Part shown: positions 1-8,139 of the stretch, piece by piece | How the letters are laid out: each line of letters starts with the position of its first letter | How positions within the stretch are numbered: position 1 is the stretch's first letter | NCBI RefSeq assembly: GCF_002261225.1 | Contig: NZ_NEVM01000001.1 | Coordinates: forward strand, 186,001 to 250,000 | Source of the DNA: Bordetella genomosp. 10 | GTDB taxonomy: Bacteria > Pseudomonadota > Gammaproteobacteria > Burkholderiales > Burkholderiaceae_B | Direction: 5' to 3' | DNA length: 64,000 nt | Made by a program: the position numbers and the translations under genes | Notes under the pieces: generated by a model | Told to the model about the DNA's origin: nothing | What the model saw: the letters and a program-made list of their open reading frames with translations, nothing else | Databases searched by the model: none

Positions 1-45
1 CCGGCGCGCGCCTGAACCGGGGACGGCGCGCCGCCCCCGCGCCGC

Positions 46-873
46 TCAATGCGTGCGGCCGCGCACTTCCACCCGCTGGCTCCACTCCATGGCGGTCTTG
101 ACCACCAGCGTCACCAGGGCCATGCAGGCCAGCAGGGCCGCGGCGGTGAAGGCGCCCACGGTCTTGTAGTCGTCGTTGAGCTGTTCGATCAGCAGCGGCA
201 GGGTCACCGTCTTGCCGCGGATCGCCCCCGACACCACGGAAACGGCGCCGAATTCCCCGACGGCGCGGGCATTCGTGATGACGGTGCCGTACAGCAGCGC
301 CCACTTGATGTTGGGCAGCGTGATGTGGCGGAAGATCTGCCAGCCGTGCGCGCCCAGCGTCAGCGCGGCGTATTCCTCGTCGCTGCCCTGCGTCTGCATC
401 AGGGGGATGAGGATGCGCGCGACGAAGGGCGAGGTCACGAAGACCGTCACCATGACGATGCCGGGCCAGGCGAACATCAACTGCACGTCGTGCTGGCCCA
501 GCCAGCCGCCGATGGCGCTTTCCGCGCCGTAGACCACCAGGTAGCACAGGCCCGCCACCACCGGCGAGGTGGCGTAGGGGATGTCGATCAGCGTGGTCAG
601 GACGGCGCGGCCGCGGAATTCGTAATGCGTGACGCACCACGCCAGCAGGATGCCGAAGACGATGTTGATCGGCACCGTCAGCACGGCGGCCAGCAGGGTA
701 AGGAGGATGGCGTGCTGCATGTCGCTGTCCACCAGGTTCTCGACCAGCATGGACCAGCCGCCCGAGAGGGCGCGGGCGAAGATCAGCAGCAGCGGCAGCA
801 GGAGCAGCAGGGCGGCGCCCGCCACGCCGATGGCGATGAGCGTCCATTGACGCCAGTTCTTGGGTTTGCGCAT
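46..873 (-). CDS. cysW: Sulfate/thiosulfate ABC transporter permease CysW
   Basis: One of two inner-membrane permeases of the sulfate/thiosulfate importer. The 275-residue product has the usual CysW length, a hydrophobic first helix at about residues 12-35 and five further membrane segments. A binding-protein-dependent permease loop is seen near residues 170-190 (EEYAALTLGAHGWQIFRHI), the contact site for the CysA ATPase. It follows cysT by 13 bp and sbp lies upstream on the same strand, so the three are almost certainly one transcript. cysA, usually next, would lie off the left edge. Product and order are as in other Proteobacteria; the choice of CysW over CysT rests on position and on the 'GEFGAVSVVSG' segment typical of the pair. 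Confidence 0.93.
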   Translation of the reverse strand: MRKPKNWRQWTLIAIGVAGAALLLLLPLLLIFARALSGGWSMLVENLVDSDMQHAILLTLLAAVLTVPINIVFGILLAWCVTHYEFRGRAVLTTLIDIPYATSPVVAGLCYLVVYGAESAIGGWLGQHDVQLMFAWPGIVMVTVFVTSPFVARILIPLMQTQGSDEEYAALTLGAHGWQIFRHITLPNIKWALLYGTVITNARAVGEFGAVSVVSGAIRGKTVTLPLLIEQLNDDYKTVGAFTAAALLACMALVTLVVKTAMEWSQRVEVRGRTH

Positions 874-886
874 CTTCTCGGTGTCC

Positions 887-1720
887 TCAGCGGCCCGGCC
901 GCTGCCAGGGCAGCAGGCGGCCTTGCAAGACCTGCAGGGTGAACAGCAGCAGCAGCGACGCCGCCAGCACCACGGTGGCGATGGCGGAGGCGGCCGGATA
1001 GTCGAATTCGGACAGGCGGACGAAGATCATCAGCGAGGTGATCTCCGTCTTCAGCGGGATATTGCCGGCGATCATCACCACCGCGCCGAATTCGCCCAGG
1101 CTGCGGATGAAGGCTTGCGAGGCGCCGGTGAACAGCGCCGGCACCAGGGCCGGCAGCAGCACGCGCCAGAAGGTCTGGCGGTCGGTGGCGCCCAGCGTAT
1201 GGGCGGCCTCCTCGTATTCGGGGCCGATTTCGGCCAGCACCGGCTGCACCGAGCGCACCACGAAGGGCAGGCTGGTGAAGATCATGGCGATCGTCAGGCC
1301 GGGAAAGGCGTAGCTGATCTTGTAGGGCGCGAACCATTGCCCGACCCAGCCGCCCGGCGCCAGCAGCACCGACAGGGTCAGGCCGGCCACGGCGGTCGGC
1401 AGGGCGAAGGGCAGGTCCACCAGCGCGTCCAGGAACAGCCGGCCGGGAAAGCGGTAGCGTTCCAGTATCCAGGCCAGCAGCAGGCCGAACACCAGCACCA
1501 CCAGGGTGGAAATGGCCGCCCCTTCCAGCGTGACGCGGTAGCTGGCCAGCACGCGCGGGTCCGTGATGGCGCGCCAGTACTGCGCCAGGCTCATCTCGCC
1601 GGCATAGGCGAAGAGCGCCGCGATGGGAAAGAGGATGACCAGCGAGATATACAGGCTGCTCACGCCGAAGCTCAGGCCGAAGCCGGGCAGCGTGGGTTTT
1701 TGCAGGAAGAATTTCGGCAT
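887..1720 (-). CDS. cysT: Sulfate/thiosulfate ABC transporter permease CysT (CysU)
   Basis: Second inner-membrane permease of the sulfate importer, paired with CysW to form the translocation channel. The 277-residue protein begins MPKFFLQKPTLPGFGLSFG, a typical CysT start, and has about six hydrophobic segments plus the cytoplasmic EEAAHTLGATDRQTFWRV loop that couples to the ATPase. It lies between sbp (109 bp upstream) and cysW (13 bp downstream) on the same strand, the order binding protein, permease T, permease W expected for the cys transport operon. No sign of damage. Confidence 0.93.
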   Translation of the reverse strand: MPKFFLQKPTLPGFGLSFGVSSLYISLVILFPIAALFAYAGEMSLAQYWRAITDPRVLASYRVTLEGAAISTLVVLVFGLLLAWILERYRFPGRLFLDALVDLPFALPTAVAGLTLSVLLAPGGWVGQWFAPYKISYAFPGLTIAMIFTSLPFVVRSVQPVLAEIGPEYEEAAHTLGATDRQTFWRVLLPALVPALFTGASQAFIRSLGEFGAVVMIAGNIPLKTEITSLMIFVRLSEFDYPAASAIATVVLAASLLLLFTLQVLQGRLLPWQRPGR

Positions 1721-1829
1721 TGGGCCTGGTTTGTGGATAAAAGCCGAATGGCCGCCATGAGGCGGCCGGCACGGATGGCGGGCAAGGACGATGAGCCCGG
1801 ACCGGTAAGCGCCGGACCGGGCGGCGCGC

Positions 1830-2843
1830 TTATTTGCCCGCCAGCAACTGGTCCAGCACGCCGTTGGCCGAGAAGTGTACCTTCGTGATGTTGTCCCAGG
1901 TTCCCAGCACGTCCGTCGGGTTGATCAGGTGGACTTCCGGGAACAGCGCGGCGTTGGCCTTCGCCACCTGCGGATCGCGCACGCGGTAGTAGAAACTGGC
2001 CAGCAGCGCCTGGATTTCCGGGGTGTACTGGAACTTCAGATAGGTTTCCGCCAGCTTTTCCGTGCCCTTTTCCTTGGCGACCTTGGACACGATGGCGACC
2101 GGGAACTCGGCCAGCACGCTGACGGGCGGGACCACGACCTCGAAGCCCTGGGCCTTGAACTCGTCGCTCTTGGCGATGTTGTTGACCTCGGACTCGAACG
2201 TCAGCACGGCGTCGCCCTGGTTGTTCTGGGCGAAGGCCACCGTGGCGCCGCGGCCGCCGGTGGGGAAGCTTTCGACGTTGTGCAGCAGCTTGCCGACGAA
2301 GGCGCGGGTCTTGGCGTCGTCGCCCTTGAACTTCTCGTTGGCGTAGAGCCAGGCGGCCAGGTAGGTATAGCGGGCGTTACCCGAGGTCTTGGGGTTCGGG
2401 AACACCACCTTCACGTCGTCGCGCACCAGGTCGTCCCAGGTCTTGATGTGCTTGGGATTGCCCTTGCGGACCAGGAAGGCGATGGTGCTGTAGTACGGCG
2501 AGCTGTTGTCGGGGAAGCGCTGCTGCCAGTTCTTGTCGACCAGGCCGCGCTGGGCCAGGATGTCGACGTCCGGCACCTGGTTGAACGTCACCACGTCGGC
2601 CTTCAGGCCCTGGATGATGGACTGGGCCTGGCGCGACGTGCCGCCGAACGATTGCTCGATCTTGACCTTCGTATCGTTGCTCTTGTTCCAGCTTTCCTCG
2701 AACTTGGGATTGATGGCGGCGAACAGTTCGCGCGAGATGTCGTAGGAGGAGTTCAGCAGGACTTGCTGCTGCTGGGCCTGGGCGGCCGCGCCCGCGAGCA
2801 GGGAGGCGGCGGCGAAAGAGGCGGCGAAAAGACGGCTGATCAA
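1830..2843 (-). CDS. sbp: Periplasmic sulfate-binding protein
   Basis: Soluble receptor that captures sulfate in the periplasm and delivers it to CysT/CysW. The 337-residue product starts with a Sec signal peptide (hydrophobic FAASFAAASLLAGAAAQAQ, cleavage after about residue 24). Family landmarks are LLNSSYDISRELF right after the signal, SFGGTSRQAQSIIQGLKADV, and PNPKTSGNARYTYLAAW. The reading frame opens with TTG (2841-2843), preceded by GGAG six bases upstream, and no ATG alternative exists before the signal peptide, so TTG is probably the true start. It could equally be the thiosulfate-preferring relative CysP; sequence alone does not separate them. The AT-rich stretch upstream (2940-3012) probably holds the promoter. 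Confidence 0.9.
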   Translation of the reverse strand: MISRLFAASFAAASLLAGAAAQAQQQQVLLNSSYDISRELFAAINPKFEESWNKSNDTKVKIEQSFGGTSRQAQSIIQGLKADVVTFNQVPDVDILAQRGLVDKNWQQRFPDNSSPYYSTIAFLVRKGNPKHIKTWDDLVRDDVKVVFPNPKTSGNARYTYLAAWLYANEKFKGDDAKTRAFVGKLLHNVESFPTGGRGATVAFAQNNQGDAVLTFESEVNNIAKSDEFKAQGFEVVVPPVSVLAEFPVAIVSKVAKEKGTEKLAETYLKFQYTPEIQALLASFYYRVRDPQVAKANAALFPEVHLINPTDVLGTWDNITKVHFSANGVLDQLLAGK

Positions 2844-2939
2844 GGAAGGCTCCGCGAAACGGGGTGGTCCGGCAGCGCCGCGGCGGGCGCCGGCCGGGCC
2901 GGTTTCTCCGCATATGCGTATCGCGCTGTAACTGGCGGG

Positions 2940-3012
2940 ATGATGCCGGGGAGCCTAACTAACGTAAAAGAATAAATACTCGTTTGTATATTTCTTATGG
3001 AAATATAATACC
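2940..3012 (-). promoter_or_regulatory. AT-rich probable promoter region of the sulfate transport operon
   Basis: This spacer between sbp and the end of nudC is conspicuously AT-rich in an otherwise very GC-rich window. Read on the minus strand it holds AAATATAC and GTATTTAT as an imperfect inverted repeat six bases apart. In related bacteria sulfate transport genes are activated by CysB, which binds AT-rich sites just upstream of -35; that this is a CysB region is inference. I could not place -10 and -35 boxes with confidence. Confidence 0.35.
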
Positions 3013-3020
3013 CCGTGACC

Positions 3021-3830
3021 CTATCTTCCCGGCAGATTGGCGCGGATCAGCAGCCCGGCCACGGAGTCCGTCGGCGGGATATTGGGCAGGGGATCGCCCG
3101 GCCCGAACCAGCGGGCGTCGACGATCTCCGTGCCGTCGACCTGGATCTCGCCGTCCAGGTATTCGGCGGTGAACGCCAGCATCAGCGAGTGCGGGAAGGG
3201 CCAGGACTGGCTCTGGAAATACCGCAGTTGATGCACGCGCAGGCCGACTTCCTCCTGCACTTCGCGGTGCACGGTTTCCTCCAGCGATTCGCCCGCCTCC
3301 ACGAAGCCGGCCAGCGCGCTATAGCGCGCCGCGGCGAAATTGGCGTTGCGCGCCAGCAGGATGCTGTCGCCTTTCTTGATCAACACCATCATCGCCGGCG
3401 AAATGCGCGGGTAGTTGCTGTGGCCGCAGTTGGGGCACTTCAGGCAGAACTCGTTGGCCACCCGCTCGGTCGGCGTCGCGCAGACGCCGCAATAGCGGTG
3501 CGTGCGCGCCCATTCGGCCACCTGGAAGGCGCGGCCGGCCAGCACGCCCGTCGGCGCTTCCAGCTCCCCCATCACTTCACGCAGGCGGCGGAAGACGTAG
3601 CCGGGAGGCGGCGCGCTGTCGCGGTCGAGCGCCAGCGCCAGACAGGCCTGTCCCCGGTGGGTGCCCACCGCCTGCCAGGCCGCCTCGGGGTCGGCCAGAT
3701 GATGGCGGATATCGTCCAGGGGCAGCACCGGTCCATCCTCGCGCACCAGCAATTCCCCGCGGCGGAAGGCGAAGAGGTAGGCCCCGGCGGGGGCGGACGA
3801 GGGGCTGGAGGTATCCGGGGGCAGCGACAT
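3021..3830 (-). CDS. nudC: NAD(+) diphosphatase / NADH pyrophosphatase NudC (Nudix)
   Basis: Hydrolyses NADH or NAD into NMN(H) and AMP and can remove the NAD cap from RNA 5' ends. The 269-residue protein has the NudC layout: an N-terminal domain, a four-cysteine zinc ribbon (CGVC, later CLKCPNC) in the middle, then the Nudix box GFVEAGESLEETVHREVQEE and the NudC-specific SQSWPFPHSLM, which sets NADH preference. The frame is open 37 codons further upstream, but I chose the ATG at 3828-3830 (MSLPPDTSS) because the upstream part is proline-rich filler with no family similarity. It lies downstream of the tlpA-like gene on the same strand, separated by a possible attenuator-like structure. Confidence 0.92.
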   Translation of the reverse strand: MSLPPDTSSPSSAPAGAYLFAFRRGELLVREDGPVLPLDDIRHHLADPEAAWQAVGTHRGQACLALALDRDSAPPPGYVFRRLREVMGELEAPTGVLAGRAFQVAEWARTHRYCGVCATPTERVANEFCLKCPNCGHSNYPRISPAMMVLIKKGDSILLARNANFAAARYSALAGFVEAGESLEETVHREVQEEVGLRVHQLRYFQSQSWPFPHSLMLAFTAEYLDGEIQVDGTEIVDARWFGPGDPLPNIPPTDSVAGLLIRANLPGR

Positions 3831-3918
3831 GAATAAATCCTGTGCGTGTTCGGTGGACGGAGGCGGTTGGACGGTGGAAAGGGCGGCAGGCGGGCCTGGC
3901 GCACCCGGGATCATGAGG

Positions 3919-3965
3919 AAAAAAGGGGGCCTGACGTGCAAAGCCCCTTGCGTGGCAAGGGGCTT
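3919..3965 (-). terminator. Hairpin pair with T-run between the tlpA-like gene and nudC
   Basis: On the minus strand AAGCCCCTTG (3965-3956) and CAAGGGGCTT (3950-3941) form a perfect 10-bp stem with a 5-base loop. The second arm can instead pair, through GGGGC, with GCCCC just before a run of six T (3930-3919). The latter is a conventional intrinsic terminator and the former would prevent it. It follows the end of the tlpA-like gene by about 75 bases. Confidence 0.55.
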
Positions 3966-4041
3966 GGGGCGGCTCGGGCCGCGGCGGCGTCCCGGGGCAG
4001 GTGCTTGCGGGCGGCTGCTTTCCGCATGGCCGTCGAAGGGA

Positions 4042-4533
4042 TCATCCCTTCAGGGCTTTTTCGATTTCCGCGTGGAAGGCCTGGGGATCGTAGTCGCCCA
4101 GATAGCGCTTGATGATGCGCCCTTGCTTGTCGATCAGGAACGCCGTCGGGGTCAGCCGCACGTCGCCGAAGGCATGCGCGACGTCGCCCTTTGTGTCCAG
4201 CGCCACCGTGAACGGCAGCTTGCGCGTCTGCGCGTAGTTCAGCACGTAGTTGGGCGGGTCGTAGTTCATCGCCACCGCCACGGTCTGGAAGCCCTGGGCC
4301 GAATACTTGTTGTAGTCGGCGATGGTGTCCGGCATCTGCTTGATGCAGGTCACGCAGTCGGTCGCCCAGAACTTGACCAGCACCACCTTGCCGCGCAGGT
4401 CCTGCAAGCTGAGCTTCTGGCCGTCGATGGCGGCGAAGGAGACGTTGGGGGCGGCCTGCGCGGGACGCCAGACGAACCAGGAGGCGATACCCGCCGCCAC
4501 CACGAGCGCGAAGACGAAGACGAGTTTTTTCAT
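4042..4533 (-). CDS. TlpA/ResA-type thioredoxin-like protein, membrane anchored
   Basis: A 163-residue thioredoxin-fold protein with one N-terminal hydrophobic segment (residues 3-21), which would place the catalytic domain in the periplasm. The redox motif is Cys60-Val-Thr-Cys63 in KFWATDCVTCIKQ, and the conserved proline loop is seen in LTPTAFLIDKQG. These features fit the TlpA/ResA/peroxiredoxin-like group that reduces disulfides in periplasmic or cytochrome c proteins. The start overlaps the stop of the BON lipoprotein gene by 4 bp, so the two are translationally coupled. The usual ResA motif has Pro in CxPC; Val-Thr here is atypical, so substrate and direction of electron flow are unknown. 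Confidence 0.82.
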   Translation of the reverse strand: MKKLVFVFALVVAAGIASWFVWRPAQAAPNVSFAAIDGQKLSLQDLRGKVVLVKFWATDCVTCIKQMPDTIADYNKYSAQGFQTVAVAMNYDPPNYVLNYAQTRKLPFTVALDTKGDVAHAFGDVRLTPTAFLIDKQGRIIKRYLGDYDPQAFHAEIEKALKG

Positions 4534-5285
4534 TTGATCGGCATGGATTCAACGGCCGCGCCGCCCGGCGCGCTCGAGGTGCTATCCGCGCCGGGAGCGT
4601 TCACGACCGGCGCCGAACCCGGCGATTTGGTGCTGGTGCCGGTCGGATCGCTGTAGGAGCCCGACAGGCGCACCGCCTCTTCCCGGCTGATGGTATTGAA
4701 GAGTTTTACCACTTTATGCACGCCGCTGACCTCGGCGGCCGCGTTGGCGGCATATTCTCCCTCGGTCTGGGTGACTTTTCCCTGAAGGAAGACGACGCTG
4801 CGGTCGGTCGTCACCGAAATCGATCCCGAGGGGACGAACTTGGTGTTGAGCAGGCTGGTGCGCACCTTGGAACTGAGCCAGGTGTCGTTGGAGCGGGTGC
4901 CGAAGCTGGCCGGCGCGCCCACCACCATCTCGTTGTAGACGGTCTTGACGCCTTCCTGGGTCTTCGCGATGTTCGTGGCCTGGGCCTTGGCGGCCTCGGT
5001 CGGCGCGTCGCCGGTCAGCAGGACCTGGCCGTCATACACATTGGCGTCGATGCGCACCGAGTCGCCGAGCTTCTGGGAAATGGCGTGCTGCACCTTGAAT
5101 CCCAGGTTCTGGTCGTCCAGTTGCGCGCCTGAGGAGCGGCGGTCGCTGACCACCACGGCGGTGCCGGCGGCGGCGCCGCCCATCACGACCGGCGCGATGC
5201 AGCCCGACAAGGTCAGGGCGGCGCCGGCCAGGCTCAGGGCCAGCAGGGCGGTGCGGGTGCGGGTGCGGTTTCGGGGCATTCTCAT
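4530..5285 (-). CDS. BON-domain outer-membrane lipoprotein (DolP/YraP-like)
   Basis: Predicted lipoprotein of 251 residues. A basic N-terminus and hydrophobic stretch end in the lipobox LTLSGC with Cys29 as the lipid-modified residue. Two BON domains follow (about residues 60-120 and 135-200, the second with SKVRTSLLN and VVFLQGKVTQ). E. coli DolP, which binds anionic phospholipid and protects the outer membrane, has the same layout and is also encoded beside diaA and yraN. The C-terminal 45 residues are rich in Ser/Gly/Pro and probably disordered. The gene touches diaA upstream (shared base 5285) and overlaps the tlpA-like gene downstream. Confidence 0.85.
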   Translation of the reverse strand: MRMPRNRTRTRTALLALSLAGAALTLSGCIAPVVMGGAAAGTAVVVSDRRSSGAQLDDQNLGFKVQHAISQKLGDSVRIDANVYDGQVLLTGDAPTEAAKAQATNIAKTQEGVKTVYNEMVVGAPASFGTRSNDTWLSSKVRTSLLNTKFVPSGSISVTTDRSVVFLQGKVTQTEGEYAANAAAEVSGVHKVVKLFNTISREEAVRLSGSYSDPTGTSTKSPGSAPVVNAPGADSTSSAPGGAAVESMPIK

Positions 5286-5881
5286 TATTCGGGGTCTCCC
5301 AGCAGCAAGGCATCGATACCGTCGCAGAGCGCGTGCAACATCAGGCCATGGACTTCCTGGATGCGCATGGTGCGGTCGTGCGGTACGCAGATATGGATAT
5401 CGTGATCCGTCATGAGTTCCCCAACGGTGCCGCCGCCCTTGCCGGTCAGGGCGATGACGTGGACTTCGCGTTCGTGCGCCGCCTCGATGGCGCGCACCAC
5501 GTTGGGGGAATTTCCGCTGGTCGAAATGGCCACCAGCACGTCGCCGGGCTGGCCCAGGGCGCTGACCTGGCGTTCGTAGATTTCCTCGAAACCGTAGTCG
5601 TTGCCCACGGCGGTGAGAATGGCCGTGTCGGTATTCAGCGCCACGGCGGCCAGCGGCAGGCGCTCGCGCTCGAAGCGGCCCACCAGTTCGGCGACCAGGT
5701 GCTGGGCGTCGGCGGCGGAGCCGCCGTTGCCGCAGGCCAGGATCTTGCCGTTATTGGCGATGGCGCTGAAAAGCATGTCGGCCGCGGCGGCCAGCAAGGG
5801 CGCCAGGGCGTCGCGGCTCTGTTCATGCACGGCTACCGCGTCGTCGAAGTGCGCGGTCATGCGGGCGGTCATATCCATCAT
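5285..5881 (-). CDS. SIS-domain protein, DiaA / phosphoheptose isomerase GmhA family
   Basis: A 198-residue single SIS-domain protein with the family segments ILACGNGGSAADAQHLVAELVGRFE and AISTSGNSPNVVRAIEAA. Two related roles are possible: DiaA, which binds DnaA and promotes replication initiation, or GmhA, the sedoheptulose-7-phosphate isomerase of heptose synthesis. The neighbourhood (yraN, dolP-like gene, rsmI nearby) is the diaA neighbourhood of E. coli and favours DiaA, although many annotation pipelines call this gene phosphoheptose isomerase. Start could be any of the Met codons at residues 1, 2 or 4; there is no strong ribosome-binding site to decide. Confidence 0.85.
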   Translation of the reverse strand: MMDMTARMTAHFDDAVAVHEQSRDALAPLLAAAADMLFSAIANNGKILACGNGGSAADAQHLVAELVGRFERERLPLAAVALNTDTAILTAVGNDYGFEEIYERQVSALGQPGDVLVAISTSGNSPNVVRAIEAAHEREVHVIALTGKGGGTVGELMTDHDIHICVPHDRTMRIQEVHGLMLHALCDGIDALLLGDPE

Positions 5882-5991
5882 GGCGGCGATTATCTCACGG
5901 GGAAGCGGTCCTTTTTTCTATCCAAGGGTGACGATTTTCGTCGTGGATCCGTTGCCGTGGATCGGCCGCGTCGATGGGGGCAGCGGCGACG

Positions 5992-6100
5992 GTGGAATGG
6001 CGGGATGCTGGAATGCTGGAATGCTGGAATGGCGGATGGCGGATGGCGGATGGCGAATGGTGGATGGTGGATGGCGGAATGCCGGGATGCCGGGATGCCG
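5992..6100. repeat. Degenerate tandem repeat, 7-8 bp unit
   Basis: Between diaA and yraN the + strand runs through tandem units: about four of the form GGAATGCT/GGGATGCT, then about six of GGATGGC/GGATGGT, then three of GGGATGCC. Unit length shifts between 7 and 8 bases and the units drift in sequence, which looks like slippage-driven expansion. It is not coding in a plausible way and lies downstream of yraN on the minus strand. Confidence 0.8.
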
Positions 6101-6139
6101 TCTGGCCGCCGGTTATACCGTGGCGCCTGCGTCGCCGGC

Positions 6140-6637
6140 TCACTCCTCGGCGAAGGCGCCGCGCAGCCAGGTTTCGCCCGCCGCGTCATAGGCCACCACG
6201 TCGAAGCGGACGGCCGGCAGGACGCCGCCCCAATGGCGCCGGGCGAGCGCCGGCAGCAATTGGGCGGCCGCCCGGCGCAGGCGGGTGCGCTTGGCGTGGT
6301 CGACGCTGGCGGCGGCGCCGTAGCGCGCGTGCGTGCGGGCCCTGACCTCGACCAGCACCAGCGTATCGCCGTCCCGTAATGCCAAGTCGATTTCGCCCGT
6401 CGCGCAACGCAGGTTGCGCGCCAGCGGCAGCAGTCCCGCCCGCGCCAGGGACGCCAGCGCCCGGTCCTCGTAGCGGTCGCCATGGCGCTGGCTGGGCGAG
6501 CGGCGCGCCGGCCCGGCATCTTCATCCTGGTTCGCCGCCTGCCCGCCCAAGGCCGCTTTCCTTTCCCGCCGCCGCAGGCGCTGGCGGCGCAGCCGGCAAG
6601 CCTTGCGCTGGGCTTCACGCGCCAGCGCGAAGGCCAT
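6140..6637 (-). CDS. yraN: YraN family protein (UPF0102, endonuclease-like fold)
   Basis: The C-terminal ~115 residues carry the YraN/UPF0102 signature: [19 protein letters not shown], then [20 protein letters not shown] and [11 protein letters not shown], which match the restriction-endonuclease-like core with E, D and ExK-type positions. The biochemical role is not established; in some species it is linked to DNA processing. The family is usually about 115-125 residues; here the chosen start (6635-6637) gives 165 residues with a 50-residue Arg-rich N-terminal extension. The frame stays open far upstream, and other Met starts (6694, 7012) would pull in the 75-bp repeats, so the start is uncertain. 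Divergent from rsmI. Confidence 0.8.
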   Translation of the reverse strand: MAFALAREAQRKACRLRRQRLRRRERKAALGGQAANQDEDAGPARRSPSQRHGDRYEDRALASLARAGLLPLARNLRCATGEIDLALRDGDTLVLVEVRARTHARYGAAASVDHAKRTRLRRAAAQLLPALARRHWGGVLPAVRFDVVAYDAAGETWLRGAFAEE

Positions 6638-7081
6638 GTCGATGCTGTCTTCCGGCGGGGCGCAGCAAATGTCCGGCGCCGCGGCCCGCGGCATGGCGGC
6701 AGCGGCCGCGTGGCCCGGGGATGGGGAATCGGGAGATGAAGATTCCGGGAGGGGGGATTCGGCCCCGGTCTTCCCTTGCCGGCCGGCGGCGGCCTTGGCT
6801 CGCGGTTCCACCGTCCGCGATGGTTTGCTGGCATTTCTCACTGGACTACTCTCCTGTCGCTGCGCGACCGCCTCCCCAAGGAAGGATTCACGCTTGGGAC
6901 GGCCCGGCGCGTTGATTGGTGTGCCCTCCTGTCGCCGCGCGACCTCCTCCCCAAGGGAGGATTCACGCTTGGGGCGGCCCGGCGCGTTCATAGGGGGACA
7001 GGCATCGCTCATAGTGGAGGCGGATCGCGCGTTGGGGAAGGGACTAAACTGTGGCCATATCCTGGAGCCAGGTTCCTCACC
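6638..7081. other. Gene-free spacer between yraN and rsmI
   Basis: A 444-bp divergent spacer, open on the minus strand in the yraN frame. Its main content is the tandem 75-bp repeat pair (6841-6990). Base composition and peptide content of the open frame (Pro/Ala/Ser/Arg-rich, plus repeat-encoded GRPKRES segments) argue against real coding. Promoters for rsmI and yraN should lie here, but I could not assign boxes. Confidence 0.6.
6841..6990 (-). repeat. Tandem pair of a 75-bp palindrome-rich dispersed repeat
   Basis: Two directly adjacent copies, 6841-6915 and 6916-6990, in exact 75-bp register. Conserved core: CTCCTGTCGCYGCGCGACC, CCTCCCCAAG, GGATTCACGCTTGGG, CGGCCCGGCGCG. Each holds two potential hairpins, GTCGC-NGC-GCGAC and, clearest in the second copy, TCCTCCC-CAA-GGGAGGA. 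A third copy lies inverted at 51461-51534. In minus-strand translation each gives a GRPKRES-type peptide. Size, hairpins and intergenic placement fit a REP-like non-autonomous repeat. Confidence 0.85.
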
Positions 7082-8026
7082 ATGAACGCATCCTCCGCAA
7101 ACGTGCCTGGGCAGGAAGCCTGGGCGCGTATCGCCGATCGAGTCGCCGGCCAGCAGTGGCCGGCATCCACCCTTTACGTGGTCGCCACGCCTATCGGCAA
7201 CCTGGGCGACCTGAGCCTGCGCGCCTGGCAGGCCTTGTCGCGCGCCGACGTGATCGCCGCCGAAGACACCCGCGAAAGCCGTGTCCTGCTCGACGCCTGG
7301 GGCATCGCCACGCCCATGATGGCTGCGCACCGCCATAACGAGGCCGAGGCCGCCGGGGCCATCGTCGCCCGCCTCGAACAGGGCCAGCGCGTGGCCTTGA
7401 TTTCCGATGCCGGCGCGCCGGCGGTCAGCGATCCCGGGGCGCGCATCGTGCGCGCCGCCCGCGCCGCCGGCTTTGCGGTGGTGCCGGTGCCAGGTCCCAG
7501 CGCGGTCATCACCGCGCTCATGGGCAGCGGCGTGACCACCGATGAAAACCCCGCCTATGCGTTCGCCGGCTTCCCGCCGGCCAAGGCCATGGCGCGCACG
7601 CGCTGGCTGGAGCGCTGGGCCGCCGTGCCGGCGCCCGTCGTGCTGTACGAATCGCCGCATCGCGTGGCGGCCACGCTGCAGGACATGCTGGCGGTGTGCG
7701 GGCCCGAGCGCGAGGTGACGGTGGCGCGCGAATTGACCAAGCGTTTCGAGGAGATCGCCACCATGCCCTTGCGGGAGGCCGCGGACTGGCTGGCCGCGCA
7801 GCCGCATCGCACCCAGGGCGAGTTCGTGCTGATCCTGCATGCGGCCGCGGGCGGCCAGGATGCCGACGAGGCCGACGCTACCACGGACGCCTTGCTCGAT
7901 GCGCTGCTCGACGCCTTGTCGGTGCGCGACACGGCCCGCGTGGCGGCGCGCATCACCGGCTTGCCGCGAGACGTCCTGTACAACCGCGCGCTGGCTCGCA
8001 AGCAGCGCGAGGAACAGACAGTCTGA
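7082..8026 (+). CDS. rsmI: 16S rRNA (cytidine1402-2'-O)-methyltransferase RsmI
   Basis: SAM-dependent methyltransferase that 2'-O-methylates C1402 of 16S rRNA in the ribosomal P site. Start is the ATG at 7082 ([14 protein letters not shown]); the frame is open upstream but runs through the 75-bp repeats. The 314-residue product has the tetrapyrrole-methylase fold landmarks [51 protein letters not shown] and [13 protein letters not shown], and [15 protein letters not shown] later. Divergent from yraN; in E. coli rsmI heads the same neighbourhood (rsmI-lpoA-yraN-diaA-dolP), but lpoA is absent here. Confidence 0.95.
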   Translation: MNASSANVPGQEAWARIADRVAGQQWPASTLYVVATPIGNLGDLSLRAWQALSRADVIAAEDTRESRVLLDAWGIATPMMAAHRHNEAEAAGAIVARLEQGQRVALISDAGAPAVSDPGARIVRAARAAGFAVVPVPGPSAVITALMGSGVTTDENPAYAFAGFPPAKAMARTRWLERWAAVPAPVVLYESPHRVAATLQDMLAVCGPEREVTVARELTKRFEEIATMPLREAADWLAAQPHRTQGEFVLILHAAAGGQDADEADATTDALLDALLDALSVRDTARVAARITGLPRDVLYNRALARKQREEQTV

Positions 8027-8080
8027 ATTGGCGATGGCCGCCGCCGCTCGTATACCCCGGGCGATCACGGCCGCGATCGC

Positions 8081-8104
8081 CCGATACGCCGATACGCCGA
8101 TAGC
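8081..8104. repeat. Short 8-bp tandem repeat, three units
   Basis: CCGATACG twice followed by CCGATAGC between rsmI and ogt. It belongs to the same class of degenerate octamer arrays seen elsewhere in the window. Confidence 0.6.
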
Positions 8105-8139
8105 CGCGCGGCCGGCTTCGTCGTCCAAGGGAGGATTCC

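Noticed and set aside
5992..6100. CRISPR array
   Set aside because: Units are 7-8 bp, contiguous and without unique spacers. No cas genes are present.
6140..8128. A 662-codon minus-strand frame running across rsmI
   Set aside because: Only its C-terminal part resembles a known family (YraN). The rest is the antisense of rsmI plus the repeat-bearing spacer.
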